NCBI RefSeq assembly: GCF_010994375.1
Contig: NZ_WHMA01000022.1
Span: 1-47,862, forward strand
Direction: 5' to 3'
Length of the DNA stretch: 47,862 bases
From: Halomonas sp. NO4
GTDB taxonomy: Bacteria > Pseudomonadota > Gammaproteobacteria > Pseudomonadales > Halomonadaceae
Shown here: positions 35,960-45,359 of the stretch, piece by piece
Layout of the letters: each line of letters begins with the position of its first letter
Position numbering within the stretch: position 1 is the stretch's first letter
Made by a program: the position numbers and the translations under genes
Notes under the pieces: model-generated
Told to the model about the DNA's origin: nothing
What the model saw: only the letters and a program-made list of their open reading frames with translations
Database searches by the model: none

Positions 35960-36530
35960 TCCCAAGAAACCCGATCAGAACGTCTCCGACGATGACTGGG
36001 CGGCCGCCATGTCCGAGCAGGAGAACACCGGAGCCTCTGCCGATGACGATCCCTGGGCGGAAGCCATGGCTGAGCAGCAGGCGGCGGAGCAGTCGTCGGG
36101 CCCGGCCGAGGAAGATCCTTGGGCCGAGGCTCTGGCCGAGCAGGAAGCCGCGGAATCCGCCGAGCAGGACAGGCCCGCCGAAGAGTCGCGTCCCAAGGCA
36201 CCCGCTCAGGCGGCCGGCGACCAGGTGTTTCGTCCTTTGGACAAGGGCGCGGACAGCAGCACGACACCGCGTGACCTGGAAATGATCATGGACATCCCGG
36301 TCAAGCTAACCGTGGAGCTCGGCCGCACCAAGCTGACCATCAAGCAGCTTCTGGAACTGGCCCAGGGTTCGGTGATCGAGCTAGACGGCCTGGCCGGAGA
36401 GCCCATGGACATCCTCATCAACGGCTACCTGATCGCCCAGGGCGAGGTGGTGGTTGTCGATGACAAGTACGGCATCCGCATCACCGAGATCATCACGCCC
36501 TCCGAACGCGTGCAGAAACTCAATCGATGA
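35952..36530 (+). CDS. fliN: flagellar motor switch protein FliN with triplicated N-terminal motif
   Basis: A 192-residue FliN. The C-terminal SpoA domain (about 108-192) is highly conserved (MDIPVKLTVELGRTKLTIKQ, GEPMDILINGYLIAQGEVVV). The N-terminus is longer than the roughly 137-residue enteric protein because the short acidic Trp motif, single in E. coli as DDLWAEALSEQ, occurs three times: DDDWAAAMSEQ (Trp16), DDDPWAEAMAEQ (Trp35) and EEDPWAEALAEQ (Trp57). The N-terminal region of FliN is linked to FliH docking, so the triplication could change how many FliH-FliI complexes bind. Start at 35952 overlaps the fliM end; the stop overlaps fliO (ATGA). Confidence 0.97.
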   Translation: MTDPKKPDQNVSDDDWAAAMSEQENTGASADDDPWAEAMAEQQAAEQSSGPAEEDPWAEALAEQEAAESAEQDRPAEESRPKAPAQAAGDQVFRPLDKGADSSTTPRDLEMIMDIPVKLTVELGRTKLTIKQLLELAQGSVIELDGLAGEPMDILINGYLIAQGEVVVVDDKYGIRITEIITPSERVQKLNR

Positions 36531-36964
36531 GCGACACCCCTGCTTCCGAAACGCAGGCTGCCGGGCTCGACGCCCTCGCCTCGAGCGGCGACAGCCTGGT
36601 GGGCATGGCCACCCTGGGCAAGACGGCTGCCGCCCTGGCGTTGGTCGTCGTTATCATTTTCGTGTGCACGGCGTTGCTGCGCCGCTGGGGCGGGCACACC
36701 CGCATGGCCGGCCACCACCTGCAGGTCGTCGCCAGCACCGCGCTGGGCAACCGCGAGCGCCTGGTGATCGTCGAGGTGGAAGACACCTGGCTGGTACTCG
36801 GCGTGGGCGGCGGCCAGGTCACCAAGGTGCATGAAATGCCCGCCCCGCCCACTCCCGAAGGCGCGCCAGCGGAGGCGGCAGGTGACGAGCCCTTCGCCAC
36901 CCGCTTCGCCCGTGCCCTGCGCCACAATGCCGGTCTGGGAGGCAATGGCCGGAGGGGATCATGA
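36527..36964 (+). CDS. fliO: flagellar biosynthesis protein FliO
   Basis: A 145-residue membrane protein. One helix at about 34-53 ([20 protein letters not shown]) is followed by the conserved cytoplasmic domain ([37 protein letters not shown]) and a variable tail. FliO assists assembly of the FliP ring of the export gate. Overlaps of 4 nt with both fliN and fliP. Confidence 0.93.
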   Translation: MSDTPASETQAAGLDALASSGDSLVGMATLGKTAAALALVVVIIFVCTALLRRWGGHTRMAGHHLQVVASTALGNRERLVIVEVEDTWLVLGVGGGQVTKVHEMPAPPTPEGAPAEAAGDEPFATRFARALRHNAGLGGNGRRGS

Positions 36965-37710
36965 TGCGCGCCCTGCTGCTGGCAGCGGCCGGTGTCCTGC
37001 TGCTGCTCGTCGGTACCGCCGGAGCACTGGCCCAGGAAATTCCCGGCATCGTCAGCAGGCCGCTCGAGAATGGCGGACAGCAGTGGTCGCTCTCCCTGCA
37101 GACCCTGCTGCTGCTGAGCTCGCTGGCCTTCCTGCCCGCGGCACTGCTGATGATGACCAGCTTCACGCGCATCATCATCGTGTTGAGCCTGCTGCGCACC
37201 GCCATGGGCACCCAGGCCACGCCCCCCAACCAGGTATTGCTGGGGTTGGCATTGTTCCTCACCTTCTTCATCATGTCGCCGGTCATCGGCAACGTCTACG
37301 AGACGGCCTGGGTACCGCTCACCAGCGACGCGATCAACTTCGAGGAGTTTCTGGCCCGGGCCCAGGTGCCGGTCCGCGAATTCATGCTGGCCCAGACCCG
37401 CGAGCCCGACCTCGCCCTCTTCGCCCGTCTCGGCGAGGTGGGGCCCATGCAGGGCCCGGAAGAGGTCCCCTTTCGCATCCTGGTGCCGGCTTTCGTCACC
37501 AGCGAGTTGAAGACCGCCTTCCAGATCGGTTTCACCATTTTCATCCCCTTTCTGATCATCGACCTGGTAGTGGCCAGCACGCTGATGTCGCTGGGGATGA
37601 TGATGGTGCCGCCGGTGACCATCTCGCTGCCCTTCAAGCTGATGCTGTTCGTGCTGGTGGATGGCTGGCAGCTGATCGTGGGCTCGATGGCGGAAAGCTT
37701 CTACTTGTGA
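36961..37710 (+). CDS. fliP: flagellar export gate protein FliP
   Basis: A 249-residue core gate protein with a cleavable signal (about 1-24, ending ALA-QE), a characteristic of FliP. Family motifs: [40 protein letters not shown], and the C-terminal [20 protein letters not shown] and [19 protein letters not shown]. Overlaps fliO by 4 nt. The stop codon lies inside the first unit of a 16-nt tandem repeat. Confidence 0.98.
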   Translation: MMRALLLAAAGVLLLLVGTAGALAQEIPGIVSRPLENGGQQWSLSLQTLLLLSSLAFLPAALLMMTSFTRIIIVLSLLRTAMGTQATPPNQVLLGLALFLTFFIMSPVIGNVYETAWVPLTSDAINFEEFLARAQVPVREFMLAQTREPDLALFARLGEVGPMQGPEEVPFRILVPAFVTSELKTAFQIGFTIFIPFLIIDLVVASTLMSLGMMMVPPVTISLPFKLMLFVLVDGWQLIVGSMAESFYL

Positions 37711-37747
37711 CAACCATTACCTGTGACAGCCACTACCTGTGACAGCC
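37706..37747. repeat. 16-nt tandem repeat at the end of fliP
   Basis: Two full units, TGTGACAACCATTACC (37706-37721) and TGTGACAGCCACTACC (37722-37737), and a partial third, TGTGACAGCC (37738-37747). The first unit contains the fliP stop codon, so the extra units only lengthen the spacer before fliQ. Confidence 0.8.
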
Positions 37748-37790
37748 TCGTTCGCGTGACCCGCCCGTCTGGCGGGAAGGAGCCGACACG

Positions 37791-38060
37791 ATGACACCCG
37801 AAACGGTCATGGGAATCGCCTACCAAGGCATGCGCACCGCCCTCTTCCTGGGCGGCCCCCTGCTGCTGACGGCCCTGCTGACGGGCTTGACGGTGAGCCT
37901 CTTCCAGGCGGCCACCCAGATCAACGAGATGACCCTCTCCTTCATTCCCAAGATCCTGGCGGTCTTCGCGGTGCTGGTGTTGACCGGCCCCTGGCTGTTG
38001 AAGCTGATCACCGACTTCACCCGGGAGCTTTTCACCGGCATCCCCGGCATGCTGCAGTGA
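37791..38060 (+). CDS. fliQ: flagellar export gate protein FliQ
   Basis: An 89-residue protein with two membrane helices (about 16-40 and 52-77) flanking the conserved LTVSLFQAATQINEMTLSFI loop, the hallmark of FliQ. AAGGAG lies 9 nt before the ATG. The 80-nt spacer from fliP is unusually long for this run because of the tandem repeat. Confidence 0.97.
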   Translation: MTPETVMGIAYQGMRTALFLGGPLLLTALLTGLTVSLFQAATQINEMTLSFIPKILAVFAVLVLTGPWLLKLITDFTRELFTGIPGMLQ

Positions 38061-38067
38061 CCCGCCC

Positions 38068-38868
38068 ATGGTGGAGGTGACCTTCGCCCAGCTCCAGGGC
38101 TGGCTCGTTGCCTTCTTCTGGCCCTTCGTGCGTATCCTCGCCTTTTTCGGCGCCTCGCCGCTGTGGGGGCATTCCAGCGTCCCACGACAGGTAAAGATCG
38201 GCCTGGCTCTGCTGATCACCGTCGTCATCGCGCCGGTGCTGCCGCCCATGCCCGACATTCCCATGCTCTCCTGGGCAAGCTTCGGGGTGATGATCGAGCA
38301 GCTGCTCATCGGCATCGCCATTGGGCTCGTCATGCGCGTGACCTTCGCCGCCGTGCAGGCCGCCGGCGAGTTCATCGGCATGCAGATGGGGCTCGCCTTC
38401 GCCACCTTCTTCGATGCCAGCAGCGGCACGAACTCGGCGATCCTGTCGCGCATCTTCTACATGATCACCCTGCTGATGTTCCTGGCCATGGGCGGCCACC
38501 TGATGGTGCTCGAGGCCCTGATCGCCAGCTTCCAGGGGCTGCCAATCGGCATCGGCCGCTTCGATCCGGCGGCCTTCGAGCTGCTGGTGCGCTACGGTGG
38601 CACGATCTTCGTCTCCGGCATGTCGCTGGCCCTGCCGCTGGTGGGGTCGCTGCTGATCATCAATTTGGCGCTGGGCATCCTCAACCGTTCGGCACCGCAG
38701 CTCACCGTCTTCAATATCGGTTTTCCCACCTCCCTGACCGTCGGCCTGATACTGCTGATGGTGCTGATGACCGATATCTCGCGTTTCCTGGCGCGCCTGT
38801 TCGGCAACGGCCTGGCCTTTGTGCACCAGCTCATCGAAAGCCTTGCGCCACTCCCGCCCCCGACGTGA
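38068..38868 (+). CDS. fliR: flagellar export gate protein FliR
   Basis: A 266-residue polytopic protein, single copy in the FliPQR gate. Typical segments: PFVRILAFFGASPLWGHSSV, FIGMQMGLAFATFFDASSGT, LVGSLLIINLALGILNRSAP and NIGFPTSLTVGLILLMVLM. About six membrane helices. The ATG at 38068 has no strong ribosome site, so coupling with fliQ (7 nt apart) is likely. flhB, which often follows, is absent; the next gene is the convergent flgL. Confidence 0.97.
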   Translation: MVEVTFAQLQGWLVAFFWPFVRILAFFGASPLWGHSSVPRQVKIGLALLITVVIAPVLPPMPDIPMLSWASFGVMIEQLLIGIAIGLVMRVTFAAVQAAGEFIGMQMGLAFATFFDASSGTNSAILSRIFYMITLLMFLAMGGHLMVLEALIASFQGLPIGIGRFDPAAFELLVRYGGTIFVSGMSLALPLVGSLLIINLALGILNRSAPQLTVFNIGFPTSLTVGLILLMVLMTDISRFLARLFGNGLAFVHQLIESLAPLPPPT

Positions 38869-38878
38869 AGCTCAAACG

Positions 38879-38906
38879 AAAAAACCGCCCTGGCGAACCG
38901 GGGCGG
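38879..38906 (-). terminator. terminator after flgL (also within reach of fliR)
   Basis: A stem formed by 38885-38890 (CCGCCC) and 38901-38906 is followed on the minus strand by six T, a good rho-independent terminator for the flgKL transcript. It lies just past fliR and may also stop that transcript, less efficiently. Confidence 0.7.
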
Positions 38907-38960
38907 GACAAGGACCATGGCAGTCGCCACGGTCGGCAGGGAAGCACTGGCGTACGGTGA

Positions 38961-40283
38961 TCAGAGGAAATTGAAGAGCGACAGCCCCTTGATATCCACG
39001 AAGGCCTTCTGGGCGGCCTGGAGCCCGACCTGACGCAGGCTGTATTCCGAAATGGCCTCGTTGTAGTCGAGGTCGACCAGGTCGGACAGGGTCTGTTCGT
39101 AGTTCATCATGCGGTTGCCGCCCACGGCATCGACGACATCGAGCTCGTTGAGCCGTGCCCCCATGGAGGCACGCACCGTCAGAACGTTATCGAGGCTGTT
39201 GTCGAGCTCGCGCATGGTGGAAGAGAGCGTGTTGCGGACATGGGCGCGGTTCTCGGGTTGCCCCTGCTGATCCATCTCCAACACGTCGATGGCGTCCTTC
39301 AGGGACTTGAAGAGATCCTGATTGGCGTCGTCCGCATTGGCCGGGCGCAGCTGGATTTGATCACCGTCTTCAGGTTCGCCTTCAAGGGTAATACTGATTC
39401 CAGCAGCGTTGATGGTTTGCCCCGACTCATAGACTACATCTTGGACAGAGTTACCCGCTTCATCCTGCATGGCATTTCCAGCCGCATCGAGAGCAGAGTA
39501 AGAGACAGTTTCGGGAGTAGTAGTGTCATCAACACTGAACTCAATACGGAAACTCTCACCGAAACCAGCAGCATCAGCATTTACACGGCTTGGACCCTTG
39601 AACGTGACCGAGCCACTATTGGCGAAGAAGCCTTCTGCTTCTTGAACACCAATAGTGTTGCTGCTTCCTGCATCCGTATCCCTTTCTGCCCGGGCCACAT
39701 AGCCCGCGCCCGAGGGCACGCTGCGGAAAATCGTCTCGCCGTTGTCCGCCACCGGCATCAACCGTGAGGCGTCGATGCGTTGGGCACGGGTGTTGTCGTC
39801 GCCGATATACTTGACCCCCTCTACCCCGTCGCCGCTGGTACGGGCAAAGGGTGGGGAATCATCCTGATAGCCACCGAACAGGTAACGGCCGTTGCCGTCG
39901 GTGGCGTTGGCCTGGCCGACCAGGCTCTCATAGATACCACGCAGCTCCGCAGCGACCGACTGGCGGTCGACGTCGCTCAGGGTATCGCTGGAAGCCTGCA
40001 CCAGCAGCGTCTTGGCGCTGGTGATGGCGTCGCTGACGCTGTTGAGCACGCTCTCGCCCTGGGCCAGCGTATTGCGTGCCGACACCCGCGCATCGGCATA
40101 CTGTTCGGTGACGGCCTTGGCCTGCGAGACGCCCACGGCACGCGACGCGGCCTGGGGGTCGTCGGAGGGGTTGACCACTCGGCGACCGCTGGCGATCTGC
40201 TGCCCGACCTTGAGGAAGTCGCTCTGCTGGCGATTCATGGACGAGACGCTCTGCTCGTACATGGTGACGCTGCTGATACGCAT
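38961..40283 (-). CDS. flgL: hook-filament junction protein FlgL
   Basis: A 440-residue junction protein. N-terminus MRISSVTMYEQSVSSMNRQQ, then GQQIASGRRVVNPSDDPQAA, and the C-terminal ISEYSLRQVGLQAAQKAF with final SLFNFL are diagnostic. It is clearly longer than the 317-residue enteric protein because of a central insert (about 190-330) whose DNA (39340-39660) is visibly richer in A/T than its flanks. GGGAGTCTTCC lies before the ATG. It follows flgK after 21 nt and is transcribed with it. Confidence 0.96.
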   Translation of the reverse strand: MRISSVTMYEQSVSSMNRQQSDFLKVGQQIASGRRVVNPSDDPQAASRAVGVSQAKAVTEQYADARVSARNTLAQGESVLNSVSDAITSAKTLLVQASSDTLSDVDRQSVAAELRGIYESLVGQANATDGNGRYLFGGYQDDSPPFARTSGDGVEGVKYIGDDNTRAQRIDASRLMPVADNGETIFRSVPSGAGYVARAERDTDAGSSNTIGVQEAEGFFANSGSVTFKGPSRVNADAAGFGESFRIEFSVDDTTTPETVSYSALDAAGNAMQDEAGNSVQDVVYESGQTINAAGISITLEGEPEDGDQIQLRPANADDANQDLFKSLKDAIDVLEMDQQGQPENRAHVRNTLSSTMRELDNSLDNVLTVRASMGARLNELDVVDAVGGNRMMNYEQTLSDLVDLDYNEAISEYSLRQVGLQAAQKAFVDIKGLSLFNFL

Positions 40284-40304
40284 GCCGGAAGACTCCCTTC
40301 AGAA

Positions 40305-42263
40305 TCAGTTACGCAGGCCGAGGATGGTATCGAACACCGTGGAGGCGGTGTCGATCACCTTGGCGTTGGCTTGATAGAACTGCTGGAAGCGGATCAGGTT
40401 GGCCGCCTCCTCGTCCAGATTCACGCCGGACTCGGACTGCTGCACCGCCCGCAGCTGATCGGTCAGCCCCTGGCGAGCATCGAGATTGACCTTGACGATA
40501 TTGGTGCGGTTGCCCACGTCGCTGACCATGCTGCCGTACGCCTGGCTGAGCGAAGCATTGCCGGCGACCAGCTCGGCATCCTGCAAGTCTTGCATCGCCA
40601 AGGCATTGGTGTTGTCGCCCGAGCCCGCAGCGTTGCGGCCAAACTCCAGGCCGCTGGTTTCCCCGGCTTGGGGCAGTTCGTCAATTGTGAATCGGACGCC
40701 GTTGACTTCCAGCTTGTCACTGGCGGCTATGGGAGCACCATCAACAACGCCAGAAGCGTCCACAGTGCGCGTCTCTCCATTGACGAGAATGTCAGTCGGC
40801 TGGGTGAAGCCGGTTGCGCCACTGAAGGTTAGCTGGCCCGCATCGTTCAAGGTGATATCGTAGGCCTCGCCGCCACTGAGTGCGCCGGCGTCGGCCCCCA
40901 GCCCCGATACGGCCATATCGCCGTCGGTCGCCACCAAGCTACCCGCCGCAATCTTATCGAGATCAGCAATATTGGTTTCCATCTCAGCAGCGGCCTGGCG
41001 TACGGGCTGCACCTCGAAACGGTTGCCCTCCTGCAGGGCGGTGCTGTCATTGAACGTCAGCGTCATGCCGCCGAAAGACAGTGTATCGGTCGCAGCATCG
41101 AACGCATCAGCGTCGAGACTGACTTGCTCGCCACTGTCCTTGCGGATGATCGAAAACCCGGTAGCATCGGTAGGGTTATCCTGCGTCACTCGAATCTCGT
41201 AGCCGGTAGCACGCAGCTTACCGATATTGGCCGCATCGAAGGCGGTAGCGTCGATCTCGGCGCTGCCGGCATTGCGTTCATTGGAGTAGGCGCGTGGCTG
41301 ACCGATGGCGAAGAAGTCCTCGCCCTGTTCGCCATCAAGATCCTGGCCAAGGCGGTGCTGCTCATTGAAGCCGACGGCCATGGAGACGGCCATCTGGCCG
41401 ATCTGATTCTGGGTCTTGTCGAGGGTCTCGGCGCGGAAGGTCATGAGGCCGCCCAAGGTACCACCGGTGACGGTGTCTTCCGACAGCGGCTGGACGTTGC
41501 CCCCCGAGTCACGATAGCCCAGCACCATCTGCTGGGGATCGCTCGGCGACTCCATGGCCAGCAGCGGGCGATGCTCGGTGCCGGACACCAGCGGCTGACC
41601 GTTGGGCAAGCTGATGTTATAGGCCTTGCCGTCCTGAATATTGAGGCGCACGTCCATGCGCTCACTGAGCTCGTTCACCAGCCGATCGCGCTGGTTCAGC
41701 AGTCCATTGGGGGCTTCACCCTGCCGTGCCCTGGCCAGGGCGATCTCGCGGTTCAGGGTCGCCAGCTGCTGGGTGGTGTTGTTGATCTGAGTGACTTCAT
41801 CCTTGATCTGGCCATTGATGCCCTCCTGCATGTCCTGCAGGTAGCCATCGAAGGCGCGAAACTGCGCACTCAGGGTATCGGCGCTGCCCAGTACGCCTTG
41901 ACGCGAGGCGGGATCGGACGGTGCCCCCGCCAGATCCTCGAGGGACGAGAAGAAGTTCTGGACCAGCGGGGCCAGTCCGGCATCCCGATCGGCCAGAAGA
42001 TTGTCGATCTGGCTGACCTGGTTCTCGTAGGTTTCCAGGGCGCTCGAGGCGCTGGTCGCCGCGTTGAGCTGCGAGGCCACGTACTGGTTGAACTGGCGCT
42101 GGATATCATTGACACGCACGCCACCGTCCCCCTTCCCTTCGGAGAGGATCGTCGACTCTCGGTTGAACCCGGGGGTGTAGACGTTGCTGATGTTGTTGCT
42201 GGTGGTATTCAGGGCATTCTGGGCGGCGTTGAGTCCGCTCAGGCCAGTCGAGAAGATGCTCAT
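40305..42263 (-). CDS. flgK: hook-filament junction protein FlgK
   Basis: A 652-residue junction protein. The N-terminus (FSTGLSGLNAAQNALNTTSN, NISNVYTPGFNRES) and the C-terminus (GVNLDEEAANLIRFQQFYQA, NAKVIDTASTVFDTILGLRN) are the conserved rod-like parts. The middle (about 330-560) is variable and its DNA is more A/T-rich. GGAAG precedes the ATG. A near-perfect sigma-28 promoter (42292-42318) makes flgKL a separate late transcript from flgE-J. Confidence 0.97.
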   Translation of the reverse strand: MSIFSTGLSGLNAAQNALNTTSNNISNVYTPGFNRESTILSEGKGDGGVRVNDIQRQFNQYVASQLNAATSASSALETYENQVSQIDNLLADRDAGLAPLVQNFFSSLEDLAGAPSDPASRQGVLGSADTLSAQFRAFDGYLQDMQEGINGQIKDEVTQINNTTQQLATLNREIALARARQGEAPNGLLNQRDRLVNELSERMDVRLNIQDGKAYNISLPNGQPLVSGTEHRPLLAMESPSDPQQMVLGYRDSGGNVQPLSEDTVTGGTLGGLMTFRAETLDKTQNQIGQMAVSMAVGFNEQHRLGQDLDGEQGEDFFAIGQPRAYSNERNAGSAEIDATAFDAANIGKLRATGYEIRVTQDNPTDATGFSIIRKDSGEQVSLDADAFDAATDTLSFGGMTLTFNDSTALQEGNRFEVQPVRQAAAEMETNIADLDKIAAGSLVATDGDMAVSGLGADAGALSGGEAYDITLNDAGQLTFSGATGFTQPTDILVNGETRTVDASGVVDGAPIAASDKLEVNGVRFTIDELPQAGETSGLEFGRNAAGSGDNTNALAMQDLQDAELVAGNASLSQAYGSMVSDVGNRTNIVKVNLDARQGLTDQLRAVQQSESGVNLDEEAANLIRFQQFYQANAKVIDTASTVFDTILGLRN

Positions 42264-42291
42264 GGTCTCGCTTCCTTTGCCAATACCCTGT

Positions 42292-42318
42292 TTATCGGCG
42301 ACGCCGCCGGCAACTTTA
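42292..42318 (-). promoter_or_regulatory. sigma-28 (FliA) promoter of flgKL
   Basis: Minus strand: TAAA (42318-42315), 15 nt, GCCGATAA (42299-42292), an exact match to the consensus. It lies 29 nt before the flgK start and in the 101 nt between flgJ and flgK. Confidence 0.9.
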
Positions 42319-42364
42319 GGCCTATCAATGAATAATCCCGTGACGGCGAGCGCGTGGCACGCCC

Positions 42365-43468
42365 TCAGTACAGCGACTGCGCCAGGCTGAGATCGCTACC
42401 CGTGTCGGCCTCGGCCAGGGCCGTGCCCGCGGTATTCCGCAGCTGTCCCATGATGGCGATGAGCTTGTCGGAATAGGCGGGGTCGGTGGCATAGCCACCG
42501 GCCTGCAAGGCCCGGGCCGCCTGTTCGGGCGAGCCAGCCCGGCCCACTGCCGCATAGCGCGGGTTGTCGCCGATCAACCGCGCATAGTCGGTGAAGGCCG
42601 CCTCGAAGGAGTCATAGACGCGGAAGGCGTCGGTGACAGGCGTGCGCCGGCCGTCGATGTATTCGTGGGTGGTGATGTCCGTCGTCTCGCCGGCCCAGCT
42701 GCTGCCGGCCTTGATACCGAACAGGTTGTGACTGTTGCCGCCATTGGCCGTGGGAATCTCATGCCGCCCCCAGCCGGTCTCCAGCGCCGCCTGAGCCAGA
42801 ATCAGCTCGGCCGGCACCCCCGTGCGACGGCTGGCCGCTCGGGCGGGCTCGACGAGGCGTTCCGCAAAGCGCTGCACGGGCCCCAGCTCATCGCCGGGCG
42901 CCTTGGCCCGGGTGGATTCAGCTCCTGGTACCGTTTCACTGGCGGCCACCGTTGCCTGGACGGCATTCATGAAGCCGCCGCGCTGGGCATCCAGAGCATC
43001 GAGGAAGTGGGATGGCGAGTCGGCGGGGGCGGTTTCAGCGGGCTCGGAGGTGCTCTCGGCATCGGGCTGGATGGCATCCTGAAGCACACTCGGGGTACCG
43101 CGGGGAATGCCCGCAATCAGGGCCTCGAGCTCGCCCTCGTCGACTCGCTCCTGTGACGGCGGAACGAGTCCTCGCGATTGGAGCTGTTCCACCAGGTGAT
43201 CGGCCAGGCCGATGCCACGCTCGGACATCGTCTGCGCCCACTGCTGGTCGAGCATCGACTGATAGAACTCGGTCTGCTTGCTGGACATCAGATCCGAGGT
43301 GGGTACCGCATCGCGCATGCTCTTGACCATCATCTGCAGAAACATCGCCTCGAACTGCTTGGCGGCATCCTGCAAACCGGCCCCGGCATCCTGCCTTGCC
43401 GTGTGCTTGAGGCGCTGCAGGCCCTGCATGTCGAGGGCAAACTGGCTGCTGGATTGCTGAATGCTCAT
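42365..43468 (-). CDS. flgJ: rod-cap / peptidoglycan hydrolase FlgJ
   Basis: A 367-residue two-domain FlgJ. The N-terminal rod-binding domain (about 15-110) has DAAKQFEAMFLQMMVKSMRD and TEFYQSMLDQQWAQ. The C-terminal glucosaminidase (GH73) domain (about 205-345) has PAELILAQAALETGWGRHEI with the catalytic glutamate near residue 229, then HNLFGIKAGSSW and the late YARLIGDNPRYAAVG. The linker (about 110-200) is Pro/Ala/Glu-rich. It drills peptidoglycan for the rod. Its start codon overlaps the flgI stop by 1 nt (TGATG). Confidence 0.97.
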   Translation of the reverse strand: MSIQQSSSQFALDMQGLQRLKHTARQDAGAGLQDAAKQFEAMFLQMMVKSMRDAVPTSDLMSSKQTEFYQSMLDQQWAQTMSERGIGLADHLVEQLQSRGLVPPSQERVDEGELEALIAGIPRGTPSVLQDAIQPDAESTSEPAETAPADSPSHFLDALDAQRGGFMNAVQATVAASETVPGAESTRAKAPGDELGPVQRFAERLVEPARAASRRTGVPAELILAQAALETGWGRHEIPTANGGNSHNLFGIKAGSSWAGETTDITTHEYIDGRRTPVTDAFRVYDSFEAAFTDYARLIGDNPRYAAVGRAGSPEQAARALQAGGYATDPAYSDKLIAIMGQLRNTAGTALAEADTGSDLSLAQSLY

Positions 43469-44613
43469 CAGATGATCTCCAACTCGGCACGCAGCGAGCC
43501 GGCTGCCTTGAGCGCTTCGAGTATCGCCATGAGGTCCTGGGGCGTGGCGCCCAGCGCATTTAGCGCATTGACGACCTCGGTCAGGCTGGCGCCTTCCACC
43601 ACCCTCAGGTAGGCCTCCTGCTGCTGGATCTCGATATCGGCATCCGGCACGACGACGGTTTCGCCCTCGCCCAGCGGTGCCGGCTGGCTGACGCCGAATT
43701 GGGTGTCGATGACGATGGAAAGGTTGCCGTGGGCTACGGCGGCACGGCGTAGCGTCACGGCACTGTTCATGACCACGGAACCGGTGCGCGCATTGAACAC
43801 CACCTTGGCCGGGGCTTCGGTGGGCGTGACGTTGATCTGCTCGACCCGCGCCATGAAGTTGACCCGGGAGTTGGCATTGTGGGGACCGTCGAGGGCGATG
43901 ACACGCCCGTTGCGTGCGGCGGCCACCGGACGCCCGAACTCCAGATTGATGGCGCTCACCACCCGCTGTGCGGTACCGAAGTCAGCCTCATGGAGCTGGA
44001 GCTCCAGCAAGCCGTTGTCGGCGCCCAGCTTGACGGGCACCTCGCGTTCGACCATGGCCCCGCCGGCAATGCGCCCCCCCGCCTGCTGATTGATTTGCAC
44101 GCTGCTGCCGGCCGCCTCGGCACCGGCACCGGCGACCAGCAGATTACCCTGGGCGATGGCATAGGTATCACCGTCCGCCCCCTTGAGCGGTGTCATCAAC
44201 AGGGTGCCACCGCGCAGGCTGCGCGCGTTGCCGACCGACGACACGTTCACATCGAGACGCTGGCCGGGCTGCGAGAAAGGCGGCAGGTCGGCGGTGACCA
44301 TCACGGCGGCCACGTTGCGCAGCTGCATGTTGGTGCCTTCCGGCACGGTAATGCCGAGCTGCGAAAGCATGTTGGTCAGGCTCTGACCGGTGAAGGGGGC
44401 CTGCATGGTCTGGTCGCCGGTACCGTCGAGGCCCACGACCAGGCCATAACCGACCAGCACGTTGTCGCGCACGCCGGCAAAGCTGGCCAGTTCGCGGAGG
44501 CGCTCGGCCTGGGCCGGAAGGGCCACCACACAAGCCAGCAACAGCACGGCGAGGCTCGCCAGGCGCCGGCGCAGCGGCAACGGGCGTACTGCGCGGGTTA
44601 CGGGAAACGTCAT
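43468..44613 (-). CDS. flgI: flagellar P-ring protein FlgI
   Basis: A 381-residue periplasmic protein with a signal peptide (about 1-36, ending LPAQA). Mature start [20 protein letters not shown] and [20 protein letters not shown] are hallmark FlgI sequences, as is the C-terminal [20 protein letters not shown]. The start at 44613 follows GAGG; an in-frame ATG at 44640 lacks a ribosome site. It lies between flgH and flgJ on one transcript. Confidence 0.97.
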   Translation of the reverse strand: MTFPVTRAVRPLPLRRRLASLAVLLLACVVALPAQAERLRELASFAGVRDNVLVGYGLVVGLDGTGDQTMQAPFTGQSLTNMLSQLGITVPEGTNMQLRNVAAVMVTADLPPFSQPGQRLDVNVSSVGNARSLRGGTLLMTPLKGADGDTYAIAQGNLLVAGAGAEAAGSSVQINQQAGGRIAGGAMVEREVPVKLGADNGLLELQLHEADFGTAQRVVSAINLEFGRPVAAARNGRVIALDGPHNANSRVNFMARVEQINVTPTEAPAKVVFNARTGSVVMNSAVTLRRAAVAHGNLSIVIDTQFGVSQPAPLGEGETVVVPDADIEIQQQEAYLRVVEGASLTEVVNALNALGATPQDLMAILEALKAAGSLRAELEII

Positions 44614-44644
44614 CGGGTTGCCTCGGAAGCCAAAAGCCATCAGA

Positions 44645-45337
44645 TCAGAAAGGGGACACGTTGAGGAAGAAGCGCTGCAGCCAGCCCATGTGCTGCGCCT
44701 CGCTGATGTAGCCATCGCCCACGTACTCGATGCGCGCATCGGCCACGCTGGTGGAGGGCACCGTATTCTGCCCGGTGATGGCACGCGGATTGACCACCCC
44801 CGAGAAGCGGATGAACTCCACGCCCTGATTGATGGCGATCTGCTTCTCGCCCCGCACGCGCAGATTGCCGTTGTGCATCACCTCGAGCACCGACACCGTG
44901 ATCGTGCCGGTGAAGGAGTTGTTGGCCTGGGAACCCCCGCCACCGCTGAAGTCGCTCTCGCCGGACACGTCAAACCCGTATTCGGAAAGCGTCTCCAGAG
45001 CATCCGGTAGTTGGGCCAGATCGAGGCTCGCCGAGCCGTCGCGATCGGCGTTGGAACGCGCGTTCTTGCTGGCGCTGACCTCTTCGTCGAGCACGATGGT
45101 GAGGATGTCGCCCACCTGACGCGGGCGCCGATCCTCGAACAGTGGCTGGTACCCGCGATGCGCCTGGTAGATGGAACCATTGGCCTTGCGCGGCGGCGGC
45201 TCAACGAGCGCGAGCTGCTCCTGTTCACCCACGATCGAGGCGCGGGGAATCTGGGCGCAGCCAGCCAGGGCCAGCAACGTCAGGGCCAACAGCGCCACGG
45301 CAAGGCGCCGGGCCACGGGGGGCAACTGGGAGTTCAC
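44645..45337 (-). CDS. flgH: flagellar L-ring lipoprotein FlgH
   Basis: A 230-residue outer-membrane lipoprotein with lipobox LALAGC (Cys27). Conserved segments: [60 protein letters not shown] and [20 protein letters not shown]. The start codon is GTG at 45337, supported by GGAG 8 nt upstream. The ring lets the rod pass through the outer membrane. Confidence 0.97.
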   Translation of the reverse strand: MNSQLPPVARRLAVALLALTLLALAGCAQIPRASIVGEQEQLALVEPPPRKANGSIYQAHRGYQPLFEDRRPRQVGDILTIVLDEEVSASKNARSNADRDGSASLDLAQLPDALETLSEYGFDVSGESDFSGGGGSQANNSFTGTITVSVLEVMHNGNLRVRGEKQIAINQGVEFIRFSGVVNPRAITGQNTVPSTSVADARIEYVGDGYISEAQHMGWLQRFFLNVSPF

Positions 45338-45359
45338 GCAATTCTCCGGGCCGGCGGCC

